Assembly: GCF_963576615.1 (NCBI RefSeq)
Contig: NC_088717.1
Coordinates: 26,236,013-26,300,012, forward strand
DNA: 64,000 nt
DNA from: Watersipora subatra
Taxonomy: Eukaryota > Bryozoa > Gymnolaemata > Cheilostomatida > Watersiporidae
Direction: 5' to 3'
Shown: positions 46,808 through 58,697 of the stretch, one piece after another
Layout of the letters: each line of letters begins with the position of its first letter
Position numbering within the stretch: the first letter of the stretch is position 1
The notes under the pieces: model-generated
Told to the model about the DNA's origin: nothing
Seen by the model: the letters and a program-made list of their open reading frames with translations, nothing else
Databases searched by the model: none
Position numbers and translations under genes: made by a program

Positions 46808-47078
46808 TTATGTTTTCCAAGGATCAGGGCGAGTTCTTTTTATTAAAGTATATCTATAGAAACCCTGATGCAAGGCTTCACTCATCCGCACAGCAGTCTT
46901 AAATAATCCTTTTTGATGGCTCAAATAATCCATATTGTAGAGTTTCATAACCTACATTTATTTTTAAGTTACTTCTAATTCTTTCAACAACAAACATAGA
47001 ATTTTTGCCGTAAGTTACATTGCAATAATCGAAGTTCATGCTAGACAATTCAGAAGGAGTGTGAGGGTAAGTTACCAT
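46808..47078 (-). pseudogene. ORF E, copy 1 (about 90 codons, one frameshift)
   Basis: Minus-strand ATG at 47078 (context caATGG) opens MVTYPHTPSELSSMNFDY, followed by FVVERIRSNLKINVGYETLQ and GLFEPSK. A one-base shift then leads to KTAVRMSEALHQGFYRYTL and RPDPWKT-stop. Copies at 59215-59486 and 63944-64000 share start or end and reading. A TATA-like tatataat lies just upstream of the ATG. I do not recognise the protein. It looks coding because the frame, not just the DNA, is recoverable in two copies, but each seen in full is broken. Confidence 0.55.
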
Positions 47079-47249
47079 TGCTGATCATTATATATAATCT
47101 AGCTTAAGTCAGAATTTCCATTAGTAATGGAAAATACCAACTATCTTGCTTCAAATACCTCAAGTCATGCTAACATGTAAATAAGAGCATGGAATATTTA
47201 CTTGTAAGTATAGGTGTTATAACAACCAATACTCAGACCCAATATTACA

Positions 47250-49830
47250 TGTGTTAGTAAGATATACAGATTAGTGGAGAGTTTTTGTTAAGCCGCTGTC
47301 ATCTGGCTCCCCTTTGTTAAGCCTCTGATTTGCCAAAAACATGCTCTAAATAAAAACACAATTTACAGAAAAGTGCTTTCTGCTATGAATAAGGCCAAGT
47401 CTGCTGCCGCAAGTTGTAGTAATGGATGCCACCTATAATAATTATGTTGGACATACAACAACAATACATAATATGTCTAAATATATCATATGCAGCTCTT
47501 TCATCAAACTCCAAATAACTACAGGAAACATTTGACTGATTAACCAGACTATACAGAACTTTATATGAGTCAGCACTAATGCATTGCTTCTAGAATATTC
47601 TAAAAGACTTCCTTCTAGTTTCCATTTGCTGCTAGGGATTCCATCTTAAGCAGGAAAATCCATATTATAATTGCCCTGACTTGTTGGCTGAATTGATATG
47701 AAGCCAGAAAGAGTATCTTTTAATTAATACACCCAATTGCTAATCTAGTAAACAATGATATAACACGCCAAAGTTTGACAATTTAATATTATATATAACC
47801 TATATATATATAATTATATATATATGACAACTATATATAATAAACATAGATTAATATAATTTATATGTAATAAAAGTAATGGTATGCTTTTGTCATGTAG
47901 CGACAATGCTTGCTAGTGTTCTTATGTTCTAGTGCCACCAAGACTAGTTTTTTACAAGCTATGTTAGGTGGTCCTATAAGCTATGTAGGGTGGTCCTATA
48001 AGCTATGTTGAGTGGTCCTTTAAGCTATGTAGGGTGGTCCTATAACTGATTAAGGGCTTCTTCTGGAGCTGCCAGATTAATCCATTTTGCAACACATCTA
48101 GTCCGACAGAGCCAGGTAGTCATTTCATTTGTCCAATGTGCGAGATACAGAAGTGGATCTTTAATACGCCAACAATGTCAGTGTGGTGTGCAAGTTATGG
48201 TCTAGATCCGAAAGACTCGACAAGTTAGGGTTGAAAGCTCGCTGAGAGCTTTTTATCAGTTCAGCAGTAAGCAGAGCTTGCTCCACTAACTCCATGGTTG
48301 ACAGTCAAAGACACCACCAATAGGCCATCTTGACCCAATGAATTACATATAATATTGGTAATATTTTAGATCTAACATGCACATAACAAGCAAATGTTTG
48401 CAAGGCTACAACTGAGCATTTTTGATCATACCAAAACAAAAGATAGAGGAAAAGGTAAATTTTATTATCTTTTAAGCAGCTGCACCCAAGAACAGGTCTA
48501 GCTCAGTATAAAAAAGGTAAAACTTTTCAACTTGTATTTTAACTAAAAATAATACAATTTGACGGTAAATTATATTTGTTATCAACATCTCGATTGTGTA
48601 GAAAAAGCAGTGTTTTCATGAGATAGCATGCTTTCCTACTAGCTATGATTTATTGATTACATCTGATATGGTGTAATCAATATTGAGAGTGATTGGCATA
48701 TGCTGAGCTGTGATAATCTTATCACCTCAAAGACTGTATCAGCTTCATTTAATAACAAACAGTCATTGTTACTGATCACGGATTAGCTAGATTAGCTAGA
48801 TTAGTTCAAGTCTAGAATTGAATCGAGTGACAAAAAACTTTCTCGAGTTTTTCTGTCTTGTTCTATGCCAAAGTGGGGGATTCTAAGAAAAGGAGTATAG
48901 ATTTCCTTTTTGTTCACCCAGCAGTTTTGTTGGCAACTGCATTACCTTCTGCGTATGAAGCCACAAGCTCAAGACTAGATTTTCCGTTACAGATATAAAT
49001 ATTAACAACAACGCTGCTACATTATTGTGTTAGTAAATTTACTAGCAAGAACTCAGTTTTTGATTATTTTTCTGTGACTACCTTATCACTCACTAGTAAA
49101 CTGAAAGCAGTGGATTTTTTATCCTAGAGAGAAGAGACAGTTACTAGGTGAATGTGATATGTAAACTTTGCTCAGTGGCTATCATTAGAGTTTGGAACAT
49201 GTAGATGAGTAAGCATGATGCAATCCTGCTCCCATTACAAAGCTATCAAGTCCAATTAGTTATAGCCAGCAATGTGGGTGTTTAGTGCTAAAATAACCTA
49301 TAGTCACGCAATGGAATATCCAGCCTATGCACTATGGCTAAATGATCATACAGGGCTATGCCCAAGTGCCCATCTGTTGTGTTAACAAACATTAGGCTAG
49401 GGAAAGCGTGCAGTGTTTTCATGTTAAAAACTAGGCTCGCTTAGTCATGCATTGACTAAATGAATTATCCAGATCAGGAAACAATCTCAAGTTGTCTACG
49501 CTTCATAAAACAAGAGTTATTCTATTGTAGTTCTTGCATTCCTTTGTACACACTCGCCTAAACTTATATTTTATAATTGAAACCCTCTTAATGACACAAT
49601 GATTCCTATGTTCAATAAAACGATTTCAGAGCTGACTAAAAATACAGCCAAAACCTTTTTGCAGTATTATAACACTGGCTCTATCTACAGATAATAGCAG
49701 AGGAATATTAGTTTAAACAGCAAATTCTAAGGTGGTGCTGCAGACAACATATTGCTGCTGTTGCTGCCATAAACTGTCAAAAACCTTGCATTGTCCCACT
49801 GTGCTGCAAAAAGAGAGATATGACATACAT
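47250..49830 (-). repeat. R1 segment with SINE, unit between B3 and A2
   Basis: Minus-strand counterpart of 34.8-37.2 kb, containing the SINE at 47900-48345 and the R1 part beyond the palindrome that unit 1 lacks. It adjoins minisatellite 1 on the right and E on the left. No gene. Confidence 0.85.
47900..48345 (-). mobile_element. tRNA-derived SINE, paralogue of the copy at 36.3 kb
   Basis: Head on the right (minus strand: gatggcctattggtggtgtc, then gtcaaccatggagttagtgg), body leftward with tacctggctctgtcggacta. Its left end contains three or four repeats of agctatgttgggtggtcct-type sequence (47965-48045), absent from the other copy. It occupies the same R1 position as the SINE at 36264, hence inserted once and was then duplicated. 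Confidence 0.8.
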
Positions 49831-49970
49831 TTGCTGAAAGTATTTTGGTCTTGTAACTTCAATTAACTCTATTTACTAAAATAAAGTTTACACAGATAAA
49901 ACAATTTAGTAACACACAAAGACACTCTGATAGTCCTTGTCACTAATTACAGCCTTTTTTATTTTCTTAC

Positions 49971-50675
49971 CAGCTAACAGCCATGTGTGCTACCAGCTAA
50001 CAGCCATGTGTGCTACCAGCTAACAGCTAACAGCCATGTGTGCTACCAGCAACCAGCTAACAGCAATGTGTGCTACCAGCTAACAGCCATGTGTGCTACC
50101 AGCTAATAGCTAACAGCCATGTGTGCTACCAGCAACCAGCTAACAGCAATGCGTGCTACCAGCTAACAGCCATGTGTGCTACCAGCTAACAGCTAACAAG
50201 CATGTGCGCTACCAGCTAACAGCCATGTGCGCTACCAGCTAACAGCAATGTGTGCTACCAGCAACCAGCTAACAGCAATGTGTGCTACCAGCTAACAGCC
50301 ATGTGTGCTACCAGCTAACAGCCATGTGTGCTACCAGCAACCAGCTAACAGCCATGTGCGCTACCAGCTAACAGTCATGTGTGCTACCAGCTAACAGCAA
50401 TGTGTACTACCAGTTAACAGCTAACAGTCTTGTGTGCTACCAGCTAACAGCCATGTGTCCTACCAGCTACCAGCTACCAGCTATGTGTGCTAACAGCTAA
50501 CAGCCATGTGTGCTACCAGTTAACAGCTAACAGCAATGTGTGCTACCAGCTAACAGTTAACAGCTATGTGTGCTACCAGCTAACAGCCATGTGTGCTACC
50601 AGCTAACAGCCATGTGTGCTACCAGCTAACAGCCATGTGTGCTACCAGCTAACAGCTAACAGCCATGTGTACAAC
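49971..50675 (-). repeat. minisatellite 1, inverted copy
   Basis: Reverse complement of the 33670-34583 tract, built from ccagctaacagccatgtgtg units with caaccagcta variants. It sits between D and R1, as in unit 1. Confidence 0.95.
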
Positions 50676-50799
50676 TATGAATCAAATAATAAATCAACTA
50701 AATGTTTAAAGACTGCTATGCTGGAGTTTATCATAATATTGTACTGTGTGTTAGTATCTTTTGTTGTAAAATATTATTAATAGTTATTTATTCATTTTA

Positions 50800-51760
50800 T
50801 TAAAATTATGATTGATATGAACCAATGCGCAGAAAACCAACTTATTTCATATCAAGGTCAATATTAATTTGCTAATTATGTGTTGTCAAAAGATATTGTT
50901 AGAAAGAAAATCAGCCTGTCAGTTTTTATTGTTATGTTTAAAACCGTCTTCAGGTATTTCATGAGTCTTCACTCATTTGTCTTTGCTTACAGAAGTCAAA
51001 TCGCAGTCGATGTCTACCAGCAATGTGATAGTATGCAAAGGTCAACATGATGGCGTGTAATGGTTTCACAGGAATTTTTATCAAAACTCTAGATTGGTTG
51101 TTCATAAGTGAAAAGACTAGGTGGGAGGGCTAGTTTTCATACTCCATCCTTCCAAGGCTGTTGGCAACTCTATTTTTATCGCTAGGTTTTCATAAGAAGC
51201 AAATGTTGTGTAAGGCATTTCATAGTCAACATACAGTAGCTCTATGAATGTATTGATATCAATCAATATTCTGCTTTCACACTGAGCATCGGGAATTCCA
51301 AGCTTCTGTTTCCAAAATATATGTGAATGTCTTCTTACTAAACAATATAATGCGTACAGAGTGTAGATTGGGAATTTCAATGTTTTGCCTCTAAACTTTT
51401 TGGAGATCAAAATTTGTTATTGTGTACTATTTTTACATCATCCATTTCATAGAAAAATTGTAGGTTTTATGGCACCAGCTGTCATTCTGTTTATTTATAG
51501 TTGTTTATACTTGTTTATGACTGGTGAAATAAAAAAACATGATAACCAAAGTAAACTGGATACACACAACACTGTATGTTATGCCCCGGATCTCTTACTA
51601 AAAGATCGCTTTTGTTGACCATCAGGAACCAAATATAGAATATTTGTCTAAACTAACATAAAAAACTCTTAGCCTCGACCAGTTGCAGTCAGTCATCAGA
51701 TACACAAAAACTTATTCCAGCTTGGAATTAAAATGTTTAAGTTTTAGAAAGTTTTAAATG
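50800..51760 (-). other. D segment copy of unit 3
   Basis: The minus-strand ORF at 51117-51410 contains WKQKLGIPDAQCESRI and LLYVDYEMPYTTFASYENLA, ending KTSPPT. Its N-terminal part differs from the 42.4 kb copy and may be a local insertion. The opposite-strand ORF (51385-51618) shares AVILFIYSCLYLF with unit 1. Confidence 0.55.
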
Positions 51761-52894
51761 AACTGTCAGAGATACCTATTTGGTTGTTGTCGCATATCGC
51801 TTGTTCCTAGCAAATTAATTTGCATGTTTTTATGTTTAATATTATGTTTGATGGCGCATTCACAACAGAAGAGGTGGGGGTCCTACCACACAAAGTTGTC
51901 GTCAGAATAGTCACTTTTAAAATCACTGTTGTCACTTTTAAAATCATTGTCGTCACTTTTAAAATCACTGTCACCTTTTTCAAGTTGGCAACCAAATCAA
52001 CTTTTTTCTTCACATTCGTTATTTTAATACAAATATCTATTCTGGTGGCACTGGGTTGCGTTAAAAATCTGAAACTCGCTCAGTTTGAACTTCTGCTAAC
52101 CAAAAGCATGACTCAACCAGCGACCTTCACAACTTATTAATGATGTTTGGGAGCGTTGCTGATTACTCCGCGAAAGGTGACAGCCGTGTTAGGTTTTTAG
52201 GGCTATATTTCTTGTACTGAAAATAGACCGAGATTGTCTTTAATAATCACTGTCAGTCACAGACTTGGAAACGGATTTGCTGTCAATGTCGTGGCATTTC
52301 ATTGCTTTAACTTTTTGGCAGTCTATAAATGCTGGGCCAGATGCTTCAAACCAAAACTTGACCAAACTCGGTTGACCGTGGTGATTTATGAACAAATAAA
52401 AAGTTAGTTAAGGTACGGCTACATGTAACAAAATTTCCGTTGGTTCTAACCAAAATCACGAAATGATTGAAACACAGAATTATTCTGCGCTGCTAGAATC
52501 GTGCTAGCGAGCACGATTCCAGCAGCTTTTGCAATTAGAGAGACGTATGATGACGTCCAACAGACGTATAATGACACACAATAAAAGTATAAGTGCAATT
52601 CAACATAGTACACACGATGCAACTGCTTAGATTGCGTTATTGAATGTATTTATTGTTTGGACGCTATAGCTACAAATTGTTTATTTTTTACAGAAAATGT
52701 TGACATCTCTAGCGCAATCAAGTCGGTTGCATCGTATTTACTATGGTAACTTTCTGTAATATTTTTCTTGTGTGTCGCATTATGTTCTCGGACTACATAT
52801 ATCTTAAAATTTGCTAGAGTCGTGCTCGTTAACCAACAATAGCGTGACCTAAACAGTTACATCGTGTGTTCTATGTTGAAATACTTATGTATTT
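51761..52894. other. C segment: partial B 3' flank, 24-bp repeats, palindromes
   Basis: 51.76-51.88 kb repeats part of the B 3' flank (ggcgcattcacaacag). At 51908-51980 a 24-bp unit (cacttttaaaatcactgttgt) occurs three times; on the minus strand it would read as DSDFKSD-type acidic repeats. A 38-bp hairpin with few mismatches lies at 52489-52526. Two direct repeats (52773-52835 and 52901-52964) share tgtgtcg...ctagaatcgtgctcg. I see no known element. Confidence 0.5.
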
Positions 52895-53212
52895 TTATTG
52901 TGTGTCGCGATATATGTCTTGGACTATACTAATTGCTAAAGCTGCTAGAATCGTGCTCGCTAATAATTTGTTTAATCTGTTAATTAAAAGCGTTTCGTCG
53001 ACGAACTCGGTGGGCATGCACAGCTCAAATAATTCTTTTAATTTCGACCGATTAATTCTGCGTTTTTCGTGATTTCGGTCAGAACTCAGAACCGACGAAG
53101 AATTCGTTACATGCAGCCGTACCTTTAGTAATGAATAGTAGCTTTGAGTACCTTTAGTAGCCGTACCTTCACTTGATGAATGTGTGAGAATCGAAGAACT
53201 TTTGCTAACCAT
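52895..53212 (-). CDS. ORF C, 105 codons, hypothetical
   Basis: ATG at 53212 opens MVSKSSSILTHSS; the body is Ser-rich, then basic and helical (EKRRINRSKLKELFELCMPT), with a hydrophobic C-terminal part (LLASTILAALAISIV). The start is also present at about 37515 next to B2, then diverges. No known domain or signal peptide. The C-terminal end lies in one of the two direct repeats, so it may be an accidental fusion of host sequence with repeat. The acidic N-terminus of A/B is not shared. Low confidence that it is expressed. Confidence 0.3.
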   Translation of the reverse strand: MVSKSSSILTHSSSEGTATKGTQSYYSLLKVRLHVTNSSSVLSSDRNHEKRRINRSKLKELFELCMPTEFVDETLLINRLNKLLASTILAALAISIVQDIYRDTQ

Positions 53213-53808
53213 AAAAAATTTAATGCAGTTAAATATAAAATATTTCAGTCAAATATTTTATATTTGATCTAATACTTTATATTACTTTTACGTTAGTTTT
53301 ATATAAGTATATACTTTGTTTCAAAATATATATATTATTATTATTTAAAATTGTTAAATTTAGATGTTATTTCCAGAACCAACTGAATGAAATAGTTATC
53401 ATATTTCTACATGATAATTTATTATGGCTTCGATTTAAAATGTTTAATTTTTAGACAAATGTTTAAATAAGCGACGTTGTGATATCTATTCGGTATGCTG
53501 AGACATATCAGTTATTCTTATCAAATTCATATGCATATTTGTGAGTTGAAACATGTGGGTCTGATGGCACATTCACAACATAAGAGTTTGATTCTTTATA
53601 AACATTTATTATATACAATATTCAATTATTATATTTGCTAACAATGTGATACAATATAACATCAGCTATCATTTATAAAAAAATAATCATTTTGCTTAAA
53701 ATTAATAATCTCAAACAAGGTATTGCGTGATTTAGTGACTAATATTATAACCGCTATATATAGACTCGATGCTGTTAGGTAACAGCCATTCAAGGATCGG
53801 TATCATCT
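53213..53808 (-). other. B3 3' flank
   Basis: Paralogous to 37.48-38.1 kb. Candidate polyadenylation signal for B3 (complement tttatt) at 53605-53610, the position matching B2. No gene. Confidence 0.6.
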
Positions 53809-54815
53809 TTATACATTAGGTGGTTTTTGACAGACGCACTTTCGAATCAGATAGACTTTTTTCGTAACCTGGTCAGTGATTCTTTTCCATTTACACAGCT
53901 TGCTGTAATGATTCTCCCAGGCACCAGGGGTGCTAAAATAAACACAATCAAAATAAAATAGTATGCAGTCTGTGTGTACAGTCACCGATAATCTGCTGTT
54001 TTTAGCCCATTTCTGTGCCAACTAATTTGGAATATAAACAATAGATTCAGCTGAGCATAGATTTAAAAGCGATATACTTTGTTATGTCAATGTGGAAAAG
54101 TCCATAAAACGTTTTTGATGGACAAGTTTTTTAATTAGTATAATAAACAGTCTTTTCATAAATTCAACCATATAATAATAACAAAAACTCGCGTATGAAC
54201 CTGCTAAAAAGCAAGCTAGCCCAAATTAGAATGTTTTGTTTATACTTACTATTTCCCGCATACACACTCTAGGGTCAGGGTGAACTGGTCGATAATTACG
54301 GAGCCCATGCATCCACTGCGTCGTATTTTCTGAGGTTTGTGCAACCTTAAAAATATAGCAGAGGTTTATTTAATCAGTTGTAAACTGACTGGCAGCTCTC
54401 TGTCAGTATTTATGAGTATTACAAGAAAGCTGTCACCATAGCAAATGAGGCAGGTGCTTCTATTAGCTGACAAAACGAAGGCTTAACAACTTATAATACA
54501 AATATATACTAACATTATTACTTAGAAAATGCAACTGCTTTGAAACTAATTTTATCAAACTTGAATATTTTTTTATTTTTTACTGATTAGTAATTTATTT
54601 TAAGTTGTTTTCAAATTACCAATTCAACATTCAGTATTTTTAATGTCCCAAGTACACAACTCAATTACAGTAGTTGCGATGTAAAGTTACCTGTTGTAGT
54701 GACATTTCCTTCCCGGATATCTTGGAGGCGCATGCTCTTGCACTTCAACAGCCAGATAGCCAACTGTCTGTCCTGGGTCTATCTCATCATCACTGTCTAG
54801 TGGTCTATGTGCCAT
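53809..54815 (-). CDS. gene B3: 114-aa two-module cysteine protein
   Basis: Exons (minus) 54691-54815, 54250-54345 and 53809-53932; introns 345 and 317 bp, phase 2. Exon 1 encodes the same 42 residues as B2. All seven Cys are kept. Exon 2 carries VIIDQ at residues 58-62, different from both B1 and B2, and Leu at 67 where other modules have Arg (TLTLECVC). Module 2 is C87-K-W...R-K-C106-V-C108, ending QKPPNV. It lacks a signal peptide. Preceded by A3 at the same spacing (about 1.4 kb) as A1-B1, the only other complete A-B pair. Function unknown. Confidence 0.86.
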
Positions 54816-54904
54816 GTCTAGTGTTCGTCTTATGCGTTATATAGAGCGAGTGTAAGCAGTTCGCAACTATCAAAGGTTTTGATGCCATCATATGGAAGGC
54901 TTCC

Positions 54905-55065
54905 TTTTTATAGTACCGACAGTTAAGGGATATCCAAGATTTCAGAAAGTTCCCAGGAAGGGGAAAATGGAACTTGTTTGTGGAATTCCCAAAAAGAGTT
55001 TTCCAGAATGATCATTAGTCATGATAAAAGTACTAGGCCACTAAAACATGACTTTTGGAATTTCT
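54905..55065 (-). promoter_or_regulatory. B3 promoter: TATA box and kB-like site
   Basis: TATA (complement tttttata) at 54905-54912; ggaatttct at 55057-55065 is the position equivalent of the B2 site with one change. The STAT-like site has one inserted base (ttcccaggaa). Confidence 0.5.
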
Positions 55066-56257
55066 GATCACAGGAAATTTTGTTTCCCATTTTCCTAAGG
55101 CATGCGGTGATAATCACTAACTATTTACATGCATGCCTTTAAATTGCTGGTTTATCATGCATCTGCGTAGCATGCCTAGCCTCATCACTACATCTTTACT
55201 TAGTTTCACTCGCAACCATCTGGCTGCAGAAATAACTTCTTTTTTAGAGTCTCTTTTTCTCTTCCACTGGTATACTAAAGTTTTAACATAGCTGTGGTAT
55301 ATGGTTACTCATTCACACTGCTTGAGACAAGATGGTTTTCATAACGTGACATCATCAGTAGTCTACATATGACACAAGAAACTAGAGAAGTCAAAGGTGG
55401 AGTCGTCTGTATACTCTTACAGCTAATGAGTCTGTAGAGATGAGAATAACTAACCATGTACTAGTTATCTACATGTGCACACAGCTAACAGCATTATTCC
55501 CTTTATAAAATCTCTCAGTTTTCTTATATAAAAATGTAAGTATAATGTTACTACTTCAATGTTTTTTGTCCAAAGAGCATCAGTTGAAAAGACACTATGC
55601 ACAGCCCTCATTACCACTTTACACAACATTATGTAATCATTTGTTGTTGCATGACAGCAAGTAAAAAGCAGGCTGTGTTTGTGTGTTCTGTGACCTTGTT
55701 CTAGCCTTGCCAAAAACCTTTGCTTAGGACAGTAAGAGGTGCAGTATATGACTTTGACAACTATCTAGTTGCTTAGTATTTAAAGGTCACAAACCTTTTT
55801 TATGGAAAAATATCTTAATTTGTACTATCGGAGACATGTCTTAAAGAATATTGTCCTAAAGTGCTGGTATATTAATTGCATTCTGTTATATTATCTTCTA
55901 CTCAGTTGGCAAAAACTGCTCCAAGTTAATATTTATGTAAGCTCTCAAATTGTACGTGGTTTGAAAATTTGATTTGGTTTTTTCTCTATGCAAACCATTT
56001 GCTTTTCAATGTTCATTAATTAAATAAACACAATTAAAAGCATAGGATGATGATACTGTTTTAACAATGTCAAATGTGTGAGTTCAAAGACAATATTTTC
56101 TTTATTCTGAACAGATTTGGCTATGCTCTTGTAAAAGTGACTAAAAACAGATAAATTGAGCACAGTAAAAATAATAACAACATATTTTTACACAACATTT
56201 ATACTGAATCCAAAAGCCAAAATATGTCTGCTGTAACCTTGGTCATATTTTTCATTA
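55066..56257 (-). other. A3-B3 intergenic segment, duplicated
   Basis: Matches the A1-B1 interval and the part upstream of B2. No gene supported; the ORF at 55465-55713 is antisense to sequence whose other copies carry different frames. Candidate A3 polyadenylation signal (complement tttatt) at 56101-56106, about 150 bp after the stop as in A1. Confidence 0.6.
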
Positions 56258-56901
56258 TTAGTTTGAAAAACAAACACAGCGACGCACAAGGTAGACTTTC
56301 TTAGAAACCCTGTCTTTGATCCTTTTCCACCTGCAGTCGGGGTTGTAATGGGCTTCAGAATTGTGGCCCCCACTGTAAATATATTAAATCTCATAATTAT
56401 TTTATGTAAGTTCAATACCTCACTTAAGTTCAATTAATTTAAGAATAAATACATGTATAACTGCAAATGTCAATTTTTAAAAAATTTCCCAACTCTTTTT
56501 GTAGTTCTTAAAGTTTTTATGCAGCACCCAACTATCAAACTAAAAACTCTTAAAGCTTCTGTATCATGCAGTAACATAAAAATAATAACCGTGGCAACTA
56601 CAATGTGTTCTAAAAGGGATTTAGACCACACCCATAGTCATACTTACAGTTTGCCGCACAAGCAGATTTTTGTGAATAAGAAGCCACCAACTATTTGGGT
56701 TCTACAAAAGGAATTACGTAATTATCAATAAAACAGTTTTAAACTAGAAAACAGTATTGGTTTTCTTAACAGTTATTAGTAATGTCCTTACTTGTTAAAG
56801 TAACATTTTCCCTGGTGAACTTCCACCTCAGTCTGAAATGTGTATTGTCTTCCAGGCGGAGGAATTGGTTCATCATCCGAGTCTAGTGGTGGGTACGACA
56901 T
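56258..56901 (-). CDS. gene A3: 92-aa two-module cysteine protein
   Basis: Exons (minus) 56792-56901, 56648-56701 and 56258-56372; introns 90 and 275 bp, phase 2. Closest to A1: same length, six Cys at 33, 50, 52, 68, 87, 89, and the same GGFLFT before C50. Differences concentrate in residues 12-16 after the acidic start and at the C-terminus (CFSN against CFPK). No signal peptide. Function unknown. Confidence 0.86.
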
Positions 56902-56986
56902 AATGAAGTTGTATAAAAACTTTCAGTGGCTTTAGAAATTCAACTTATAATTTTTTCATAAATATCGAGTTTCTGGTTGGCCTTCC

Positions 56987-57149
56987 TTTTTATACCGAGC
57001 CACTGAAAATTCCATTTACCAAATTTTCATTCCAAATCACTTGGAAATTTATCATGGGAAAGTTTTGCTGATGAAACAAATATACATGACTCATGCTTTG
57101 CAGCTTCCAACTAATCCATAATTAAAGTATTCTCAAGGTGGGAAATTCC
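56987..57149 (-). promoter_or_regulatory. A3 promoter: TATA box and consensus kB-like site
   Basis: TATA (complement tttttata) at 56987-56994. At 57140-57149 lies GGGAAATTCC, a full match to the GGGRNNYYCC NF-kB consensus, 150 bp upstream of the TATA box. Confidence 0.65.
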
Positions 57150-58091
57150 AAACAATTTGGAGAATGAAGACAGAAACCCATGGCTAGTCAATTAGCTATA
57201 CAGGAAACAGAGTGTTGAGTCAACAAGTATAAATTATGATATTCTTGATTATAATATATATAAATACTTTCAATATATTGATAAATCTATTTATATTAAA
57301 TACTCTGTTAAATCTTATTGTTTGTTTTTTGACATATCCTTTAGATGTGACTGACTCAATAATTAAACTTGCTAAAGAATTTGCCTGAAACCGTATGATT
57401 ATTTACTATATTGGTTATATAGTGAAAATATGTTTAGAAAAAGTTATGAGAAACTAGCTAAGTATACTGGTTTATGAGTGATTGCTCTCTTTAATCAGAG
57501 CTGATGATCTCGGTTGTTATAACTCAATCCTAACATGTTGAATATATCTTCTTCTTATCAGAGTCTTCATGTATGATGAAAATGATGGCTTCATAGACAT
57601 CAAAAATTACAAATATCAACTGTTGCTGACTATTATATTCGTATTATAAAAAGTCTACACTGATCATCTACCTTGATAGGATATTTATTAGTTTTTTGTA
57701 CATTTTGCTGATTGAAACAGACAGATAAGAGAGCTCTGCTCTTGCAGATATTTCACTTTTAATGACTGTTCACTTTTATTTGACTTTATAAAGATCTGCA
57801 AACAAATGAGTTTTCTCCGAGCATCAGAACTCTTTAGTATTTTCTCAATACCATTTAGAATTTTTTAGACTTTTGTCAATACACACATGATGCTATGTGA
57901 TTATATGTATGCATTTACTTGTGATATAATTTTACAACATAATAAATTGTACTTTAGTTAACTTTCAGAAAACCGTATCGTAAACTTAAATTTGTTTGGT
58001 ATTCATAGAAAAACAATATGGCATGCTAGTCAGTCTTTAGTGTACAAAAAGAAACGCTATCAAAGCGAACTAAGAAATGCCAGCCATCAAC
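57150..58091. other. A3 upstream segment, no gene
   Basis: Partly paralogous to 44.1-44.85 kb; 57710-58090 also matches 62930-63235 kb next to minisatellite 2 (for example agctctgctcttgcagatatt). No supported ORF. Confidence 0.5.
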
Positions 58092-58697
58092 TAAAACAAA
58101 TAGACATTATGATACAAATAGACATATTGAAACAAATTGACATATTGATAGAAATAGACATATTGATACAAATAAACATATTGATACGAATAGGCATATT
58201 GATACGAATAGACATATTGAAACAAATAGACATATTGATATAAATAGACATATTGATACAAATAGACATATTGATACAAATAGGCATATTGATACGAATA
58301 GATATATTGATACAAATAGACATATTGATACAAATAGACATATTGATACGAATAGATATATTGATACAAATAAACATATTGATACGAATAGGCATATTGA
58401 TACGAATAAACATATTGAAACAAATAGACATATTGATATAAATAAACATATTGATACGAATAGGCATATTGATACGAATAGACATATTGAAACAAATAGA
58501 CATATTGATATAAATAGACATATTGATATGAATAGACATATTGATACAAATAGACATATTGATACAAATAGATATATTGATACAAATAGACATATTGATA
58601 CAAATAGGCATATTGATACAAATAGACATATTGATACAAATAGACATATTGATACAAATAGACATATTGATACGAATAGACATATTGATACAAATAC
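58092..58697 (+). repeat. minisatellite 2, copy 2
   Basis: About 33 units of the 18-bp repeat with gatacgaataggcatatt and gaaacaaatagacatatt variants in higher-order blocks of roughly 108 bp. Both strands are open for more than 190 codons; a repeat artefact. Confidence 0.97.
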
